The notes: generated by a model not told the origin, from the letters alone. 64,000 nucleotides of DNA from Gimesia alba (GCF_007744675.1 NZ_CP036269.1:3513546-3577545), one strand, 5' to 3'; positions 18,110 to 26,375 are shown, counted from the stretch's first letter. Numbers and translations are program-made.

Positions 18110-18631
18110 TCATTGATTCGGCAGTCCGCTGGCTCGAAATGCTAGTTTTGCACGAGGGGAAAAACGTCCGGAATGCATCCCGAACCAAGGCATCGATTTT
18201 CCGTCAAAATACTCACGGCCTAGACGGACATATTGTTCCAGAAAGTTCGCGAACGCGACTGTGGCCAAAGATGTGGAATCACACGGATCCAGAGTCGTTT
18301 CCTTACCGTCGAAACGATTGATATAAATCACGCGACCTTCGTCGGTTTTTACATCCGACATGGAACAAAATGCGTAGACGAGTGATTCCGCGTCCTTTCC
18401 TATTATCTTCCGTACGAATTGCCGATGATCCGTCGAGAGCCAGTCTCGATCAATCGATTTTCGTCCGTAAACGGAATGGAACAACCCCGCGTCGCAAACA
18501 TGATCTGGTTCCTGCCAGAATCGCAAAAGTTCATACGTACCTAAGAAATGTTCGAGCGCAGTTCCCATGCTGTGCTGTGAATCCGCACCTAGTGTTCGAA
18601 GAAACTCAAGCTTTGCTTCAAGGTTGACCAT
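18110..18631 (-). CDS. DUF6817-like protein of the RiPP-like operon
   Basis: 173 residues. The segment SMGTALEHFLGTYELLRFW followed by HVCDAGLFHSVYGRK fits the pattern I associate with DUF6817, an alpha-helical family with conserved His and Asp residues that may be HD-like; the assignment is from memory. The C-terminal half is helical. The gene starts 2 bp after the stop codon of the radical SAM gene and is surely co-transcribed with it. No function is established for the family. In this context it could process a small-molecule cofactor or the modified peptide. Confidence 0.65.
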   Translation of the reverse strand: MVNLEAKLEFLRTLGADSQHSMGTALEHFLGTYELLRFWQEPDHVCDAGLFHSVYGRKSIDRDWLSTDHRQFVRKIIGKDAESLVYAFCSMSDVKTDEGRVIYINRFDGKETTLDPCDSTSLATVAFANFLEQYVRLGREYFDGKSMPWFGMHSGRFSPRAKLAFRASGLPNQ

Positions 18632-18633
18632 GA

Positions 18634-20709
18634 TTAAACCACCGAAAAAGCGTAATCTGACAAATCAAACGACAGCTCCGAGCCATTATTGGCCGTAGGT
18701 TGAGAAACAGATCGCACGAGTTCGACGAATGTTTCAAGCGCTGTTCCGATCGGAGCGTGGGACGAGAGGGGCACTGCCAGTGAAAGATACCTGCCATTTA
18801 TCTGGATCATCAAGCGTTTTTCGCAAAATGCTTCTAGGATAGCCAGGATTGTCTCACCCATTGGAGCTTTGAAAACGGAAGCGTATTTGGCTTGGATGGA
18901 GCCGAAGCTCTTTGAGGAATCGCAAAATTCGTAAATCTCTTTAGAAAGCCCGTGCAATACCGTCAGTGGACGCGTCGCAACGTGACGTGTGTCCCAGAGC
19001 AACAAGTACTTACCTTTGGTCATCGCTACAAAGATCGAATGCTCATGGTGGTCACGCCACCGTTTGAGCCCATCGGCGAGGGGCTTGGTGTATCTGGTGA
19101 TCTCGGAGGCGCTATCGGAGTCGAAGTGAAAAAAGTAAGCGGAATTAAATACGTGGTTGTCGTTCATCGCACCCGACTGCCACTTTGAACGACAGCGATG
19201 TAGGAACCGATACGACGGATAGGGTTGAATGTTTTGAAACCCAAGCGAGTCGGCCTCGTTAAAATTTGGGCTGTAACGATCCAGCCGAATCTTTGCGCCT
19301 CCACCAGGTGGTTGCAAATGCTCTAAAGCAGGCGTTAGGCCCGCCATTTCTTCATAGGCTAACTGATCCTCAAAAGGAAATCCCCAAATGATATTCCACT
19401 CCACGTTGATTCCCAGCTCAATTGCCCACTTCAAGAGTTGGATGTTTTGGATCGACGAAACCCCCTTTTTCATCAGCTTGAGCACTAAATCACTGAGGCT
19501 CTCTATCCCGGGCTGGATGTTGTTGATTTTTGCACGTTGAAGACTCTCCAGTTGCTTTCTCGTGAGATTCGCCTTCGTCTCATAAAAGATCGAAAGGTTC
19601 CAAGCTTGATCCCCAAGCCAGGGGACAAAATCATCGAAATATTTCATGCTGAGAATGTTGTCGACGGCATCGACTGATCGTTCCCCGTACTTTTCTATCA
19701 ACTCTTGAAGTTCAGTTGCCGCTCGCGTGTGAGATTTTTGCCGGAACGCCATGTTTGATCCGTTCAAGCCACAAAACGTGCAGTGATGTTTTTCCCCCCA
19801 CCAACATCCGCGTGATGTTTCGAATGCCAACCGCGGTTCAAAACTGAGTTTCCAAGACAAAGCACCGACAGTGTCAAAGTAGTCGTCAAAGTCCGGCGTT
19901 GGTAAGCTGTCCATATCCTGAATCCGACCATTTCCCAACACAGGCAACCGCGCATCCACCCCATCGGTTGAGCAAGTTTTGGAATCGCCTGTCGCTTTTG
20001 AGCAGACAGAGACTCCAGGAATACCCAGGAAATCATGTCCATTTCGACTTCTATCGAGGATATCAAGAAACGCTTGCTCACCTTCACCGGAAACGACCGC
20101 GTCAATACAATCATACATTTCCATCAGTGACTCACCCATTGGCGACTCGACATTCGCACCGCCAAAAATGATATCGATTTCCGGCTGCAGCTCCTTGAGT
20201 TTTTTGGCAAGAGCAAGGGAAGCGAAGTTTTGTTGAAACACCGTTGTGAATCCGACAATCTGCGGGTTGTCGTCCAACACTTTTTCTGCCGCATCGTGGA
20301 TGAATCGCTCCGCCCGAACCTTAGCGACGATCAACTCCGAAACAAAATGATCCAGGCGAGAACAATCGCTCAGGTCATCTTTGGAGTGTTCCCTGGCGTG
20401 TCCGAGCACTACTTGGTGCAAGTAGTTATAGTTGTCCTCGTCGCTTTGATCATTGACAAGACCAGAAAACAACCATTCTCCCGCGAGATCTTGGGTCGCA
20501 GGGAATCCCGATGCGATTTTATTGTAGAGTGTTTCTCCGATTCGTTCTGCAAATTGAAACCCCAGGTGGTGTACGGAAATCCGGTAGCCGGAGTTTCGGC
20601 CAATCGCCGCAAGCAAACCCAAGGCGATGGAAGGACTAAAGAGTGGTCCGAATGGCATGGAGACCAATGCCGCATCAGTACGAGCGATTCCGCCTGATTC
20701 CGTAATCAT
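18634..20709 (-). CDS. RiPP maturation radical SAM protein with B12-binding domain (rSAM/ocin type 1)
   Basis: 691 residues. The N-terminal ~270 residues form a Rossmann-like cobalamin-binding domain (VGFTTVFQQNFASLALAKKL, IIFGGANVESPMGESL, VVSGEGEQAFLDIL). The radical SAM core has SRGCWWGEKHHCTFCGLNG with Cys302, Cys310 and Cys313, the C-x7-C-x2-C spacing typical of ribosomal-peptide maturation radical SAM protein 1. The C-terminal ~100 residues look like a winged-helix or PqqD-like peptide-recognition domain. Characterised relatives are B12-dependent C-methyltransferases acting on peptides. Its ATG overlaps the stop of the upstream HExxH gene (TAATG), so translation is coupled. Confidence 0.85.
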   Translation of the reverse strand: MITESGGIARTDAALVSMPFGPLFSPSIALGLLAAIGRNSGYRISVHHLGFQFAERIGETLYNKIASGFPATQDLAGEWLFSGLVNDQSDEDNYNYLHQVVLGHAREHSKDDLSDCSRLDHFVSELIVAKVRAERFIHDAAEKVLDDNPQIVGFTTVFQQNFASLALAKKLKELQPEIDIIFGGANVESPMGESLMEMYDCIDAVVSGEGEQAFLDILDRSRNGHDFLGIPGVSVCSKATGDSKTCSTDGVDARLPVLGNGRIQDMDSLPTPDFDDYFDTVGALSWKLSFEPRLAFETSRGCWWGEKHHCTFCGLNGSNMAFRQKSHTRAATELQELIEKYGERSVDAVDNILSMKYFDDFVPWLGDQAWNLSIFYETKANLTRKQLESLQRAKINNIQPGIESLSDLVLKLMKKGVSSIQNIQLLKWAIELGINVEWNIIWGFPFEDQLAYEEMAGLTPALEHLQPPGGGAKIRLDRYSPNFNEADSLGFQNIQPYPSYRFLHRCRSKWQSGAMNDNHVFNSAYFFHFDSDSASEITRYTKPLADGLKRWRDHHEHSIFVAMTKGKYLLLWDTRHVATRPLTVLHGLSKEIYEFCDSSKSFGSIQAKYASVFKAPMGETILAILEAFCEKRLMIQINGRYLSLAVPLSSHAPIGTALETFVELVRSVSQPTANNGSELSFDLSDYAFSVV

Positions 20710-21809
20710 TACTTTACCGCCTGTAATCCGTAGACGTACTGAACAACTCGCTCAGGAGTCGCGTTATCCAACAGAATTTCGAGCGCGGCGTCCATGTTTA
20801 TCAGGTTTGACAATTGAGCGTTCAAAACGCGTATGCCTCGCTTCAGGGCAACAACGCGGGACCGAAGCTCGCCAGCATAATCAAGATATTCGTTTGTTCG
20901 AATTGTATGAGTCAACAATTCGATAGTTGCGGTATAGATCAGCATTGCGTGAGACATAACCTGCACGGATCTAACATTGCCCGTTACCGGAGATTGGATG
21001 TCAGCGTGTTCTGCACTAACTTGGAATTCGGGGTGCAGCTCCCAACCTTGCCAAAGGAGCTGATGGATCGATTCGTGAAGTATTGCTTCGGCGATTTGAG
21101 TTTCGTTCATGCCAAAGGCGTTAACGAAAATTACACCGCAATAAGGTGTTCGGCAGTTGAAATGACGTTGAGTGCGTCCTAGGCAGGTTGGCAACACAGC
21201 AATCGTTCCGATGACGCATCGGATTTCGTTTGCCCAAATCTTCGAAAACTCATCGATCAGTGCAAAAGCCTTATGGATTCGGTAGTCGATATCTCGACGT
21301 TCTGTCTCGGTCAATTCTTCAGAGCCAGGTGGGTATTCATCAGCTTCTAAAAAATCATCGAACAAACGCTCGCTCGGGTATAAAATCCAAATGTGATGGT
21401 CGTCACCTGTGTCCAGGCGACTGAGCAAATGAGATTGGTCGTTCAACACACCATCACTTTGCAGGAGAACGCGTCCATGTGAATGGATCAACCGAACGAA
21501 TTGCCCGTTGTGAAACGGAATGTCACTTGGAGAGCATAGGCCACAATGCAGGGCGAGAAGGGTTACGAGATAGTCTCTCTCGGATTCCTCAGTTGGTTGA
21601 GAGAGACGTTTGATGAGCGGAAAATGCTCTGGGTTCGGGATCCTTTTCTGCCGTTGCGAAACAATGTTGTTCCAAGCTGCTTTGAGGATATGAATCGTGT
21701 CAGGGTGAGAAGTGTTCGTGAGCAGAGCATCATCCCAAGCCTTCTCTAGGTTCGCCCATCCGCCGAAAGATGCCGAGTGCTCAGGCTTGTTAGTTTTTAA
21801 GATGACGAT
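20709..21809 (-). CDS. HExxH-motif peptide beta-hydroxylase-like protein, start codon unclear
   Basis: The open frame has up to 366 codons. The motif ILHESIHQLLW (His245, Glu246, His249 in the full frame) and GLCSPSDIPFHNGQFVRLIH fit the HExxH proteins found beside peptide-modifying radical SAM enzymes; several are thought to be 2-oxoglutarate-dependent peptide beta-hydroxylases. The first standard start is the TTG at 21491, yet about 106 protein-like codons lie upstream, back to a TGA at 21812-21810, with no ATG, GTG or TTG. Options are an ATC start behind GGAGAGG, or one extra A in the A5 run at 21794-21798: removing it joins the GTG at 21813 to this frame. First gene of the operon. Confidence 0.7.
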   Translation of the reverse strand: MVILKTNKPEHSASFGGWANLEKAWDDALLTNTSHPDTIHILKAAWNNIVSQRQKRIPNPEHFPLIKRLSQPTEESERDYLVTLLALHCGLCSPSDIPFHNGQFVRLIHSHGRVLLQSDGVLNDQSHLLSRLDTGDDHHIWILYPSERLFDDFLEADEYPPGSEELTETERRDIDYRIHKAFALIDEFSKIWANEIRCVIGTIAVLPTCLGRTQRHFNCRTPYCGVIFVNAFGMNETQIAEAILHESIHQLLWQGWELHPEFQVSAEHADIQSPVTGNVRSVQVMSHAMLIYTATIELLTHTIRTNEYLDYAGELRSRVVALKRGIRVLNAQLSNLINMDAALEILLDNATPERVVQYVYGLQAVK

Positions 21810-21836
21810 TCACCTCTCCAAATTCTCGCTATTGAC

Positions 21837-21871
21837 TGCATAGGGACTGGATCGATTGCATAGGGACTGGA
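21837..21871. repeat. Tandem 15-bp repeat at the RiPP operon promoter
   Basis: TGCATAGGGACTGGA occurs at 21837-21851 and again at 21857-21871, a 20-bp period or roughly two helical turns. It sits right at and after the predicted transcription start of the minus-strand operon, where a repressor or activator dimer pair could bind. Confidence 0.55.
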
Positions 21872-21878
21872 CTTGAAA

Positions 21879-21907
21879 ATTTTAACAACATCGCTCAGGG
21901 AATACAA
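21879..21907 (-). promoter_or_regulatory. Predicted sigma-70-type promoter of the RiPP-like operon
   Basis: Read on the minus strand, TTGTAT (21907-21902) is followed after exactly 17 bp by TAAAAT (21884-21879). These match the -35 box in four of six positions and the -10 box in five of six. The expected start, near 21872, lies about 60 nt before the first gene and next to the tandem repeat. Confidence 0.5.
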
Positions 21908-22163
21908 ACGATCCTTCGATATCGAATACCGGTGTTCTGGCCAATTGAGCTGGCATGGGAGCAGATGCCCTGATTTTGAGACCAAGCCGTGAAACGAACG
22001 TTTTTTGCAACCCAGATAACCCGCGATAGCTACGGTGAGAGTTTCATCTCACTCAAGATGTTTTGTCTGGTTATGAAAAAATGAAGAAGTTAAGATACTG
22101 CCCTGAAAATCTTTGAAGAAGTTAGAGTTGGAATATCGCCACTCGCCAGCGACATCTCTGGAA

Positions 22164-22407
22164 AATCGCAGAAATTGTTCCAGCCAGTAACGATTTCCCG
22201 GATACTTTTCTTTCTGGGATCGTTGTTTTATGACTGCTTAAATGCGTTTCGTGTATTTTGATACTCGGGATAAGTTTTTCACACACATTAGACTCAAGTT
22301 CTGGTATAAATTGGTGTTAGTGATATCTCTTCGAGAATCGAACCAAAAAAGTGATTTCGTGATCTAATCAACTTATACGTATTGCAGTACATGTCTTAAT
22401 ACCACCC
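22164..22407. repeat. Right direct repeat bounding the accessory island
   Basis: Second copy of the sequence at 14641-14834 plus 15026-15073, uninterrupted here. It runs from AATCGCAGAAATTG through GACTGCTTAAATGCGTTTCG to AGTACATGTCTTAATACCACC. Both copies are in the same orientation, and no coding frame is conserved between them. The remaining non-coding parts of the 21.8-22.6 kb gap show only short internal repeats (GAAGAAGTTA at about 22083 and 22115). Confidence 0.85.
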
Positions 22408-22584
22408 ATTTCGCGAAATGCATGGGGCATATTGATATTGCGTGATCCTGATAGAGAGCAGAGGGGCAACATCCGTTGTCATGTCAGTATTACATGAATA
22501 ATTTTTCCATAGACTCAAGCCTTGGTTAACTATAGTTGACACCATGCAAAACGCTGGTAAATCGAGACGGAATCGATTAGGCCT

Positions 22585-23046
22585 ATGAATAGCTCTTCAA
22601 AAAGTTCTCGACTCAGAACAATGATCATATATCGCAATCAAGTTCTCGCTCTAGCATCACCCGCCGACGTGCAGATCAGATTGTTTCCACAAGGGGCGTG
22701 TATTGGTGATGAACTAGTATCTGACTTTGATCATAATAAACTGGAATTTGTTACGAACCACGAAGTAACAACGGAGCAGTTAGAGGCGATCGAAGTGCTG
22801 GACGAATTTCTTACGGAACTATCCGGTTCTGACAACGAAGTATTCTGGTGTGACCCTGAGCCACTAAGAGACGATCCACGGTGGAATCGTATTCGGGAAT
22901 TAGCAGGTGCCGTATTACAATGCTTCAATTGGAAGTACTCACGACCTGAAAAAGATGGCGCAACTTACATCTTTGATGATCACGTTGAAATAAATATCAA
23001 GGGTGTTGAGAATAAGTCCGTCAGAATTAAGGGCGGTCAGAATTAA
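22585..23046 (+). CDS. Hypothetical protein, possibly altered C-terminus
   Basis: 153 residues that I do not recognise. The chain is acidic and soluble, with a helical middle (TTEQLEAIEVLDEFLTEL) and a Trp/Cys-containing segment (EVFWCDPEPL). The last residues (SVRIKGGQN) come from GTCAGAATTAAGGG, which occurs twice in tandem at 23022 and 23036, and the stop codon lies within the TTAAGGGGTC palindrome. The natural end may therefore have been replaced when that repeat arrived. A second ATG at 22621 is an alternative start. It lies just outside the right direct repeat. Confidence 0.5.
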   Translation: MNSSSKSSRLRTMIIYRNQVLALASPADVQIRLFPQGACIGDELVSDFDHNKLEFVTNHEVTTEQLEAIEVLDEFLTELSGSDNEVFWCDPEPLRDDPRWNRIRELAGAVLQCFNWKYSRPEKDGATYIFDDHVEINIKGVENKSVRIKGGQN

Positions 23047-23084
23047 GGGGTCTGGTCTCAATTATTCTGGACCTGACCCCTTAA
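23043..23084. repeat. REP-like palindrome (TTAAGGGGTC)
   Basis: TTAAGGGGTCtGGTCT and, after a 10-bp loop, GGACCtGACCCCTTAA form a 16-bp inverted repeat with two mismatches. The GGGGTCAGGTCC core resembles REP-type elements moved by RAYT (IS200-like) transposases. No such transposase gene is in this window. Confidence 0.65.
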
Positions 23085-23104
23085 ACCTCTGCCAAATCGA
23101 TACA

Positions 23105-23314
23105 GAACTCAGCCCCTATCTCGGGAAAGAGGCGCCCGCCGTGTCGACTTTGTCTCCCCAGGGGGATGTTCAATTTGAGGACCAGCGACTCGAGGCAGCA
23201 TCGGCATCCGGTGCAATGATTTCAGCGGGGACAAAACTGAAGGTGATCGGCATCCAGGATCGAAAGCTGTTAGTCGCGGAGCAAATCGAATTGGAGAACA
23301 CACCGGTAAATTAA
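23105..23314 (+). pseudogene. Fragment of an NfeD-type membrane protein (C-terminal OB domain)
   Basis: About 69 codons read LGKEAPAVSTLSPQGDVQFE, then a DQRLEA segment, then ISAGTKLKVIGIQDRKLLV. This is the C-terminal OB-fold pattern of NfeD/YbbK proteins (G-x-A-x-[ST]-x-L-x-P-x-G-x-V, then G-[TS]-x-[LV]-x-V). No membrane or protease part lies upstream; instead the frame runs straight out of the TTAAGGGGTC palindrome. I read it as a leftover of a gene broken by deletion or insertion. Confidence 0.6.
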
Positions 23315-23501
23315 TTGGTCGTAATTAACCCGACACGGTTCAATACCTGCGGCGAGTTAGGGTTTCTAAATGCAATTGCTCATATTAAAGACTCTCAGCT
23401 AGCTACTCGTTGGTCTGACGCTGGCGCCCAATGTAATATAACTATGATGTAATGCGCTTCCCTGATGGCTTCGTTGAATCCAATACAGTTAATGCAGGTG
23501 A

Positions 23502-24020
23502 ATGATGGCCCACTTTTTCCAGTCAGAAATTGATCGTAATATTTATATTTGGCAGATGTTTCGAGATGGCGGTGTTGCGCTAGTCCATTCTGAATCAATG
23601 CTTCAGAAAATTATCAATGAACTGCACTCCGAGAATTACCTGATTCATGACTGTGAGGTTACCTCTGAAGACAGTGTTTCATTTGAAAAATCGATCAGAG
23701 CAACACTTGGCTTTCCGTCAGGGCAAAAAGATCAGACCAATCTGGATGCACTGAATGATTTGGTTGGAGATCTGGTGTTTCCCAAAGATCGTGCAGGTAT
23801 CGTCGTGGTCACCAGACACATACAAAAGTTACATGAAAAAGAGCCTGGATACCTCCACCAAGTAGCAGATATCTTTGCGAATGCAGCCAGGTATCATATG
23901 TGTCTTGGCCAGCGTTTATTGCTGTTGTTGCAATCTGATGACTCTGAAATACAGTTCGATGTCGTAGGTGGTTTTCGCCCTCATTGGACAATTCGTGAAG
24001 GCCCCTTTTCAAAGAAATAA
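23502..24020 (+). CDS. Barstar-like protein
   Basis: 172 residues. The region from about residue 25 to 130 follows the barstar pattern: a beta strand and helix, LGFPSGQKDQTNLDALNDLV with the typical N-L-D-A-L segment, then an acidic stretch before GIVVVTRHIQ. Barstar relatives inhibit barnase-type ribonucleases, but no barnase-like toxin gene is adjacent, so it could be an orphan immunity protein. The similarity is judged by eye. The ATG at 23502 has GCAGGTGA just upstream. Confidence 0.55.
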   Translation: MMAHFFQSEIDRNIYIWQMFRDGGVALVHSESMLQKIINELHSENYLIHDCEVTSEDSVSFEKSIRATLGFPSGQKDQTNLDALNDLVGDLVFPKDRAGIVVVTRHIQKLHEKEPGYLHQVADIFANAARYHMCLGQRLLLLLQSDDSEIQFDVVGGFRPHWTIREGPFSKK

Positions 24021-24115
24021 ATTATGTATGATTCCCACAAAGGATCGGAAGAGTCTATAGATCCAAACGCCCGATGTTGTTTCATTTTTTAGAATGGCCT
24101 TAGAGTGTGCGAAAG

Positions 24116-24145
24116 AACCGGGGCTAACGCCCTGCGGCTGGTGGG
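24116..24145. repeat. Dispersed AACCGGGGCTAACGCCCTGCGGCT repeat
   Basis: Forward copy in the gap between the barstar-like gene and the sialidase-like gene, which face each other. The CTAACGC-CCT-GCGGCTGG part can fold into a small imperfect hairpin. Same family as 13761-13850, 29296-29325 and 34895-34923. Confidence 0.75.
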
Positions 24146-24235
24146 TTTTAGTTACAGTCGGTGTTTCAGATAATTCAGTGAGGTGTTTCTAATCATTTTC
24201 ACCTGCAGCTGGCTTTGATGAGGTTGTGGATAGGC

Positions 24236-25615
24236 CTACCGCTCGACAGTAATCTCCCTGCACAGAATCGTCTTGCGTTTCACGCCGTTTTTGTCCGGGT
24301 AGTAAAAATCGCTGTAAAAGATGAGGGCGCTGTTTTTGTCGAGGGGGATGATTTCCGGATTATTACAGGAGCCGTCCCAGTCGTGGAAGGTGGGGTCGGC
24401 GACCGGTTTGTTGGCCAGGGCGCTCCGGTCGTTTGGCGTCATCACGACCAGAGGTTCGGTCCACTTTGTGCCGCTGTTGTTGAGGGCGGCTCGCACGAAG
24501 GTGCCGGGACGGGCATAGCAGAGCAGCGTGACGCCGTTGTCGAGCTTACACAATCGTGGCAAGATGCCGACCTTGTCGAACTTAACGGGCTTTGACCAGG
24601 TGTGGCCGCCGTCTGTCGAACGCGTCATATACATCGGGTCCCACTCTTTGCCGGTGGAAGAATACCAGGTGGAACGCAGGAACCAGACGATGGAACCGTC
24701 CGGCATGAATTCAAAATCACTGTCGCTGAATCCGCCACTCTTGTAGGGAAACGCGTGGCCGTCGGCCTCGTATTCCAGGTGAGCCCGTCGCTTGAAAGTC
24801 CGGCCGTTGTCTTCAGAGCGGAAGATTTCCGCAGAGTAGTAGGGACTGTACTGTCCGTTGACGGGATTGAGATGACCCTCGCCGGAAAAGACGCTGACCC
24901 AGATTGCCCCGTCGGGACCCAGCTTCGGATTGCCGCGCGGGAAGATCGACTTCAGGACCTTCTTTCCACTACGGCTGACGTGGACCACGCGCGTCAGGTA
25001 CGGCCAATCCACCTGGGCATGTTCGAGCACGGGTTTTGTCTGTCTCGCGGGAATCCGAAACAGCGTCCATGCCTGCTGAGAGAGACTGGGCGGCAGGCGA
25101 TCGGCGTTATAAGCATTGATGGTCGTGCCTCCCATCCAGAATGTCATGCCGTCGGGAATTGGCAATGTTCCTTCTTCCGCCTGTTTTGAGAAATCGTAGT
25201 CGGGCGTGTATTTGTTCCAGGGTGTCATCTTATAGTCGCTGACGTCGATGCCCGATTCCGGCGGAAGGTAGACCCGGTCACCGTTTGGGAGCAACAGACC
25301 GCACTCCTGCGCGATGGAAGCATCGACCTCGTTCCAGGTCTGACCCTGATCGCGGCTTTCAAACCAGAGGGCCTTTGCCCCATAGTTGCTGATGTCGTCA
25401 TTTTTGACGTGCACGGAAACGACAAGCCGATCACCCAGCTTAAAAGGCCGCGGAAACTGATACGGCCCCCAGAGCTGTTCCTCCGGTCGAATCCCCCGCA
25501 CGATGACACGTTCTTTTCCCATTGTGAGTTTGATGTTTTCTTCTGCGACTGCACTGGTCGCGCAGGCGAATACGAACATCAAGGAACAAAGGGTTAAGCG
25601 CATGGTGGTTCTCAT
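24236..25615 (-). CDS. Secreted BNR-repeat sialidase-like protein
   Basis: 459 residues with a signal peptide (MRLTLCSLMFVFACATSAVA; the upstream Met is an alternative). Three Asp-box (BNR) repeats of the form S-x-D-x-G-x-T-[WF] are visible: SRDQGQTW (about residue 87), SEDNGRTF (about 266) and STDGGHTW (about 336). They mark a six-bladed beta-propeller of the exo-sialidase superfamily. True sialidases need an Arg triad plus Tyr and Glu, which I could not confirm, so the substrate is open. Such genes are numerous in planctomycetes, probably for algal or mucin glycans. Confidence 0.8.
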   Translation of the reverse strand: MRTTMRLTLCSLMFVFACATSAVAEENIKLTMGKERVIVRGIRPEEQLWGPYQFPRPFKLGDRLVVSVHVKNDDISNYGAKALWFESRDQGQTWNEVDASIAQECGLLLPNGDRVYLPPESGIDVSDYKMTPWNKYTPDYDFSKQAEEGTLPIPDGMTFWMGGTTINAYNADRLPPSLSQQAWTLFRIPARQTKPVLEHAQVDWPYLTRVVHVSRSGKKVLKSIFPRGNPKLGPDGAIWVSVFSGEGHLNPVNGQYSPYYSAEIFRSEDNGRTFKRRAHLEYEADGHAFPYKSGGFSDSDFEFMPDGSIVWFLRSTWYSSTGKEWDPMYMTRSTDGGHTWSKPVKFDKVGILPRLCKLDNGVTLLCYARPGTFVRAALNNSGTKWTEPLVVMTPNDRSALANKPVADPTFHDWDGSCNNPEIIPLDKNSALIFYSDFYYPDKNGVKRKTILCREITVER

Positions 25616-25771
25616 TTTGTTTGACTTTGAATTGATACGGGCTCGTAGCAGAGTATGTTACCATCGTACCTGCACCACTCAGCGCGTTCAACTCGAGAAG
25701 AAATGCGGGGAGAAAAAGTCTTGCCCTTTTTATCACCAGAGATCGATCCGTTAAAAAAACACTGACACGCA

Positions 25772-26278
25772 ATGGTGAAAACTGATATCATGCTGGAGAA
25801 TAAATTCCATAGATTGAGTACTTTCATGAATGATCGATCCAAAAAATCAGGTTTTACGATCTCGTTATTAGAAGTTGCTGTTATTTTTTTTATTCAAGCG
25901 GCACTCATCTCTTTCCTGATGTCCGCTGTGAATCCTGCAAAATACAGATTAAAACCCGACATCGATCCAAAAATACCTTCAACTGAATATTCTCCCGGCT
26001 TTTTCGATCCCCCTGTAATGGATCCCGACCGCTATGAAACAGTCTATCAGTATCCTTCTTTCAGGATTATCAATCCAACCCATGGCTTGCCCGTCTGGAT
26101 GATGCTGTGCTACCCGCTTTTGTTCGGGCTTGTCATCAGCATTCTCGGAACCATTTGTGTGAGAACTTTGATCTGGTTGCTGCCTCGCAAATTCCAACCC
26201 CGCTTGAACTGGAAACTGCAGGGACTGGAAGCAACAAGGAACGCTCGGAAAGTCAGGGACGGGAGCCCTCTGGGTTGA
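25772..26278 (+). CDS. Hypothetical two-helix membrane protein
   Basis: 168 residues (150 if the ATG at 25826 is used). Transmembrane helices are visible at VAVIFFIQAALISFLMSAV and MMLCYPLLFGLVISILGTIC. Between them lies a Pro/Asp/Tyr-rich loop of about 60 residues, probably periplasmic. A basic tail ends the chain. There is no known domain. It lies about 100 bp upstream of the fatty acid isomerase gene on the same strand, but nothing else links the two. Confidence 0.55.
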   Translation: MVKTDIMLENKFHRLSTFMNDRSKKSGFTISLLEVAVIFFIQAALISFLMSAVNPAKYRLKPDIDPKIPSTEYSPGFFDPPVMDPDRYETVYQYPSFRIINPTHGLPVWMMLCYPLLFGLVISILGTICVRTLIWLLPRKFQPRLNWKLQGLEATRNARKVRDGSPLG

Positions 26279-26375
26279 CACCCAATTTATTCACGCCTAT
26301 CTTGAATTTCAGGACGGGAAAGCGTAAACCTTGATCCAGAATCGGTTTCTCATGATGGAGTAGAGGATAAGGGCA

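Noticed and set aside
21797-21985. 62-codon minus-strand frame upstream of the HExxH gene as its N-terminus
   Set aside because: It overlaps the predicted promoter and tandem repeat, and joining it to the HExxH frame would need a shift of the opposite sign from the simple A5 correction.
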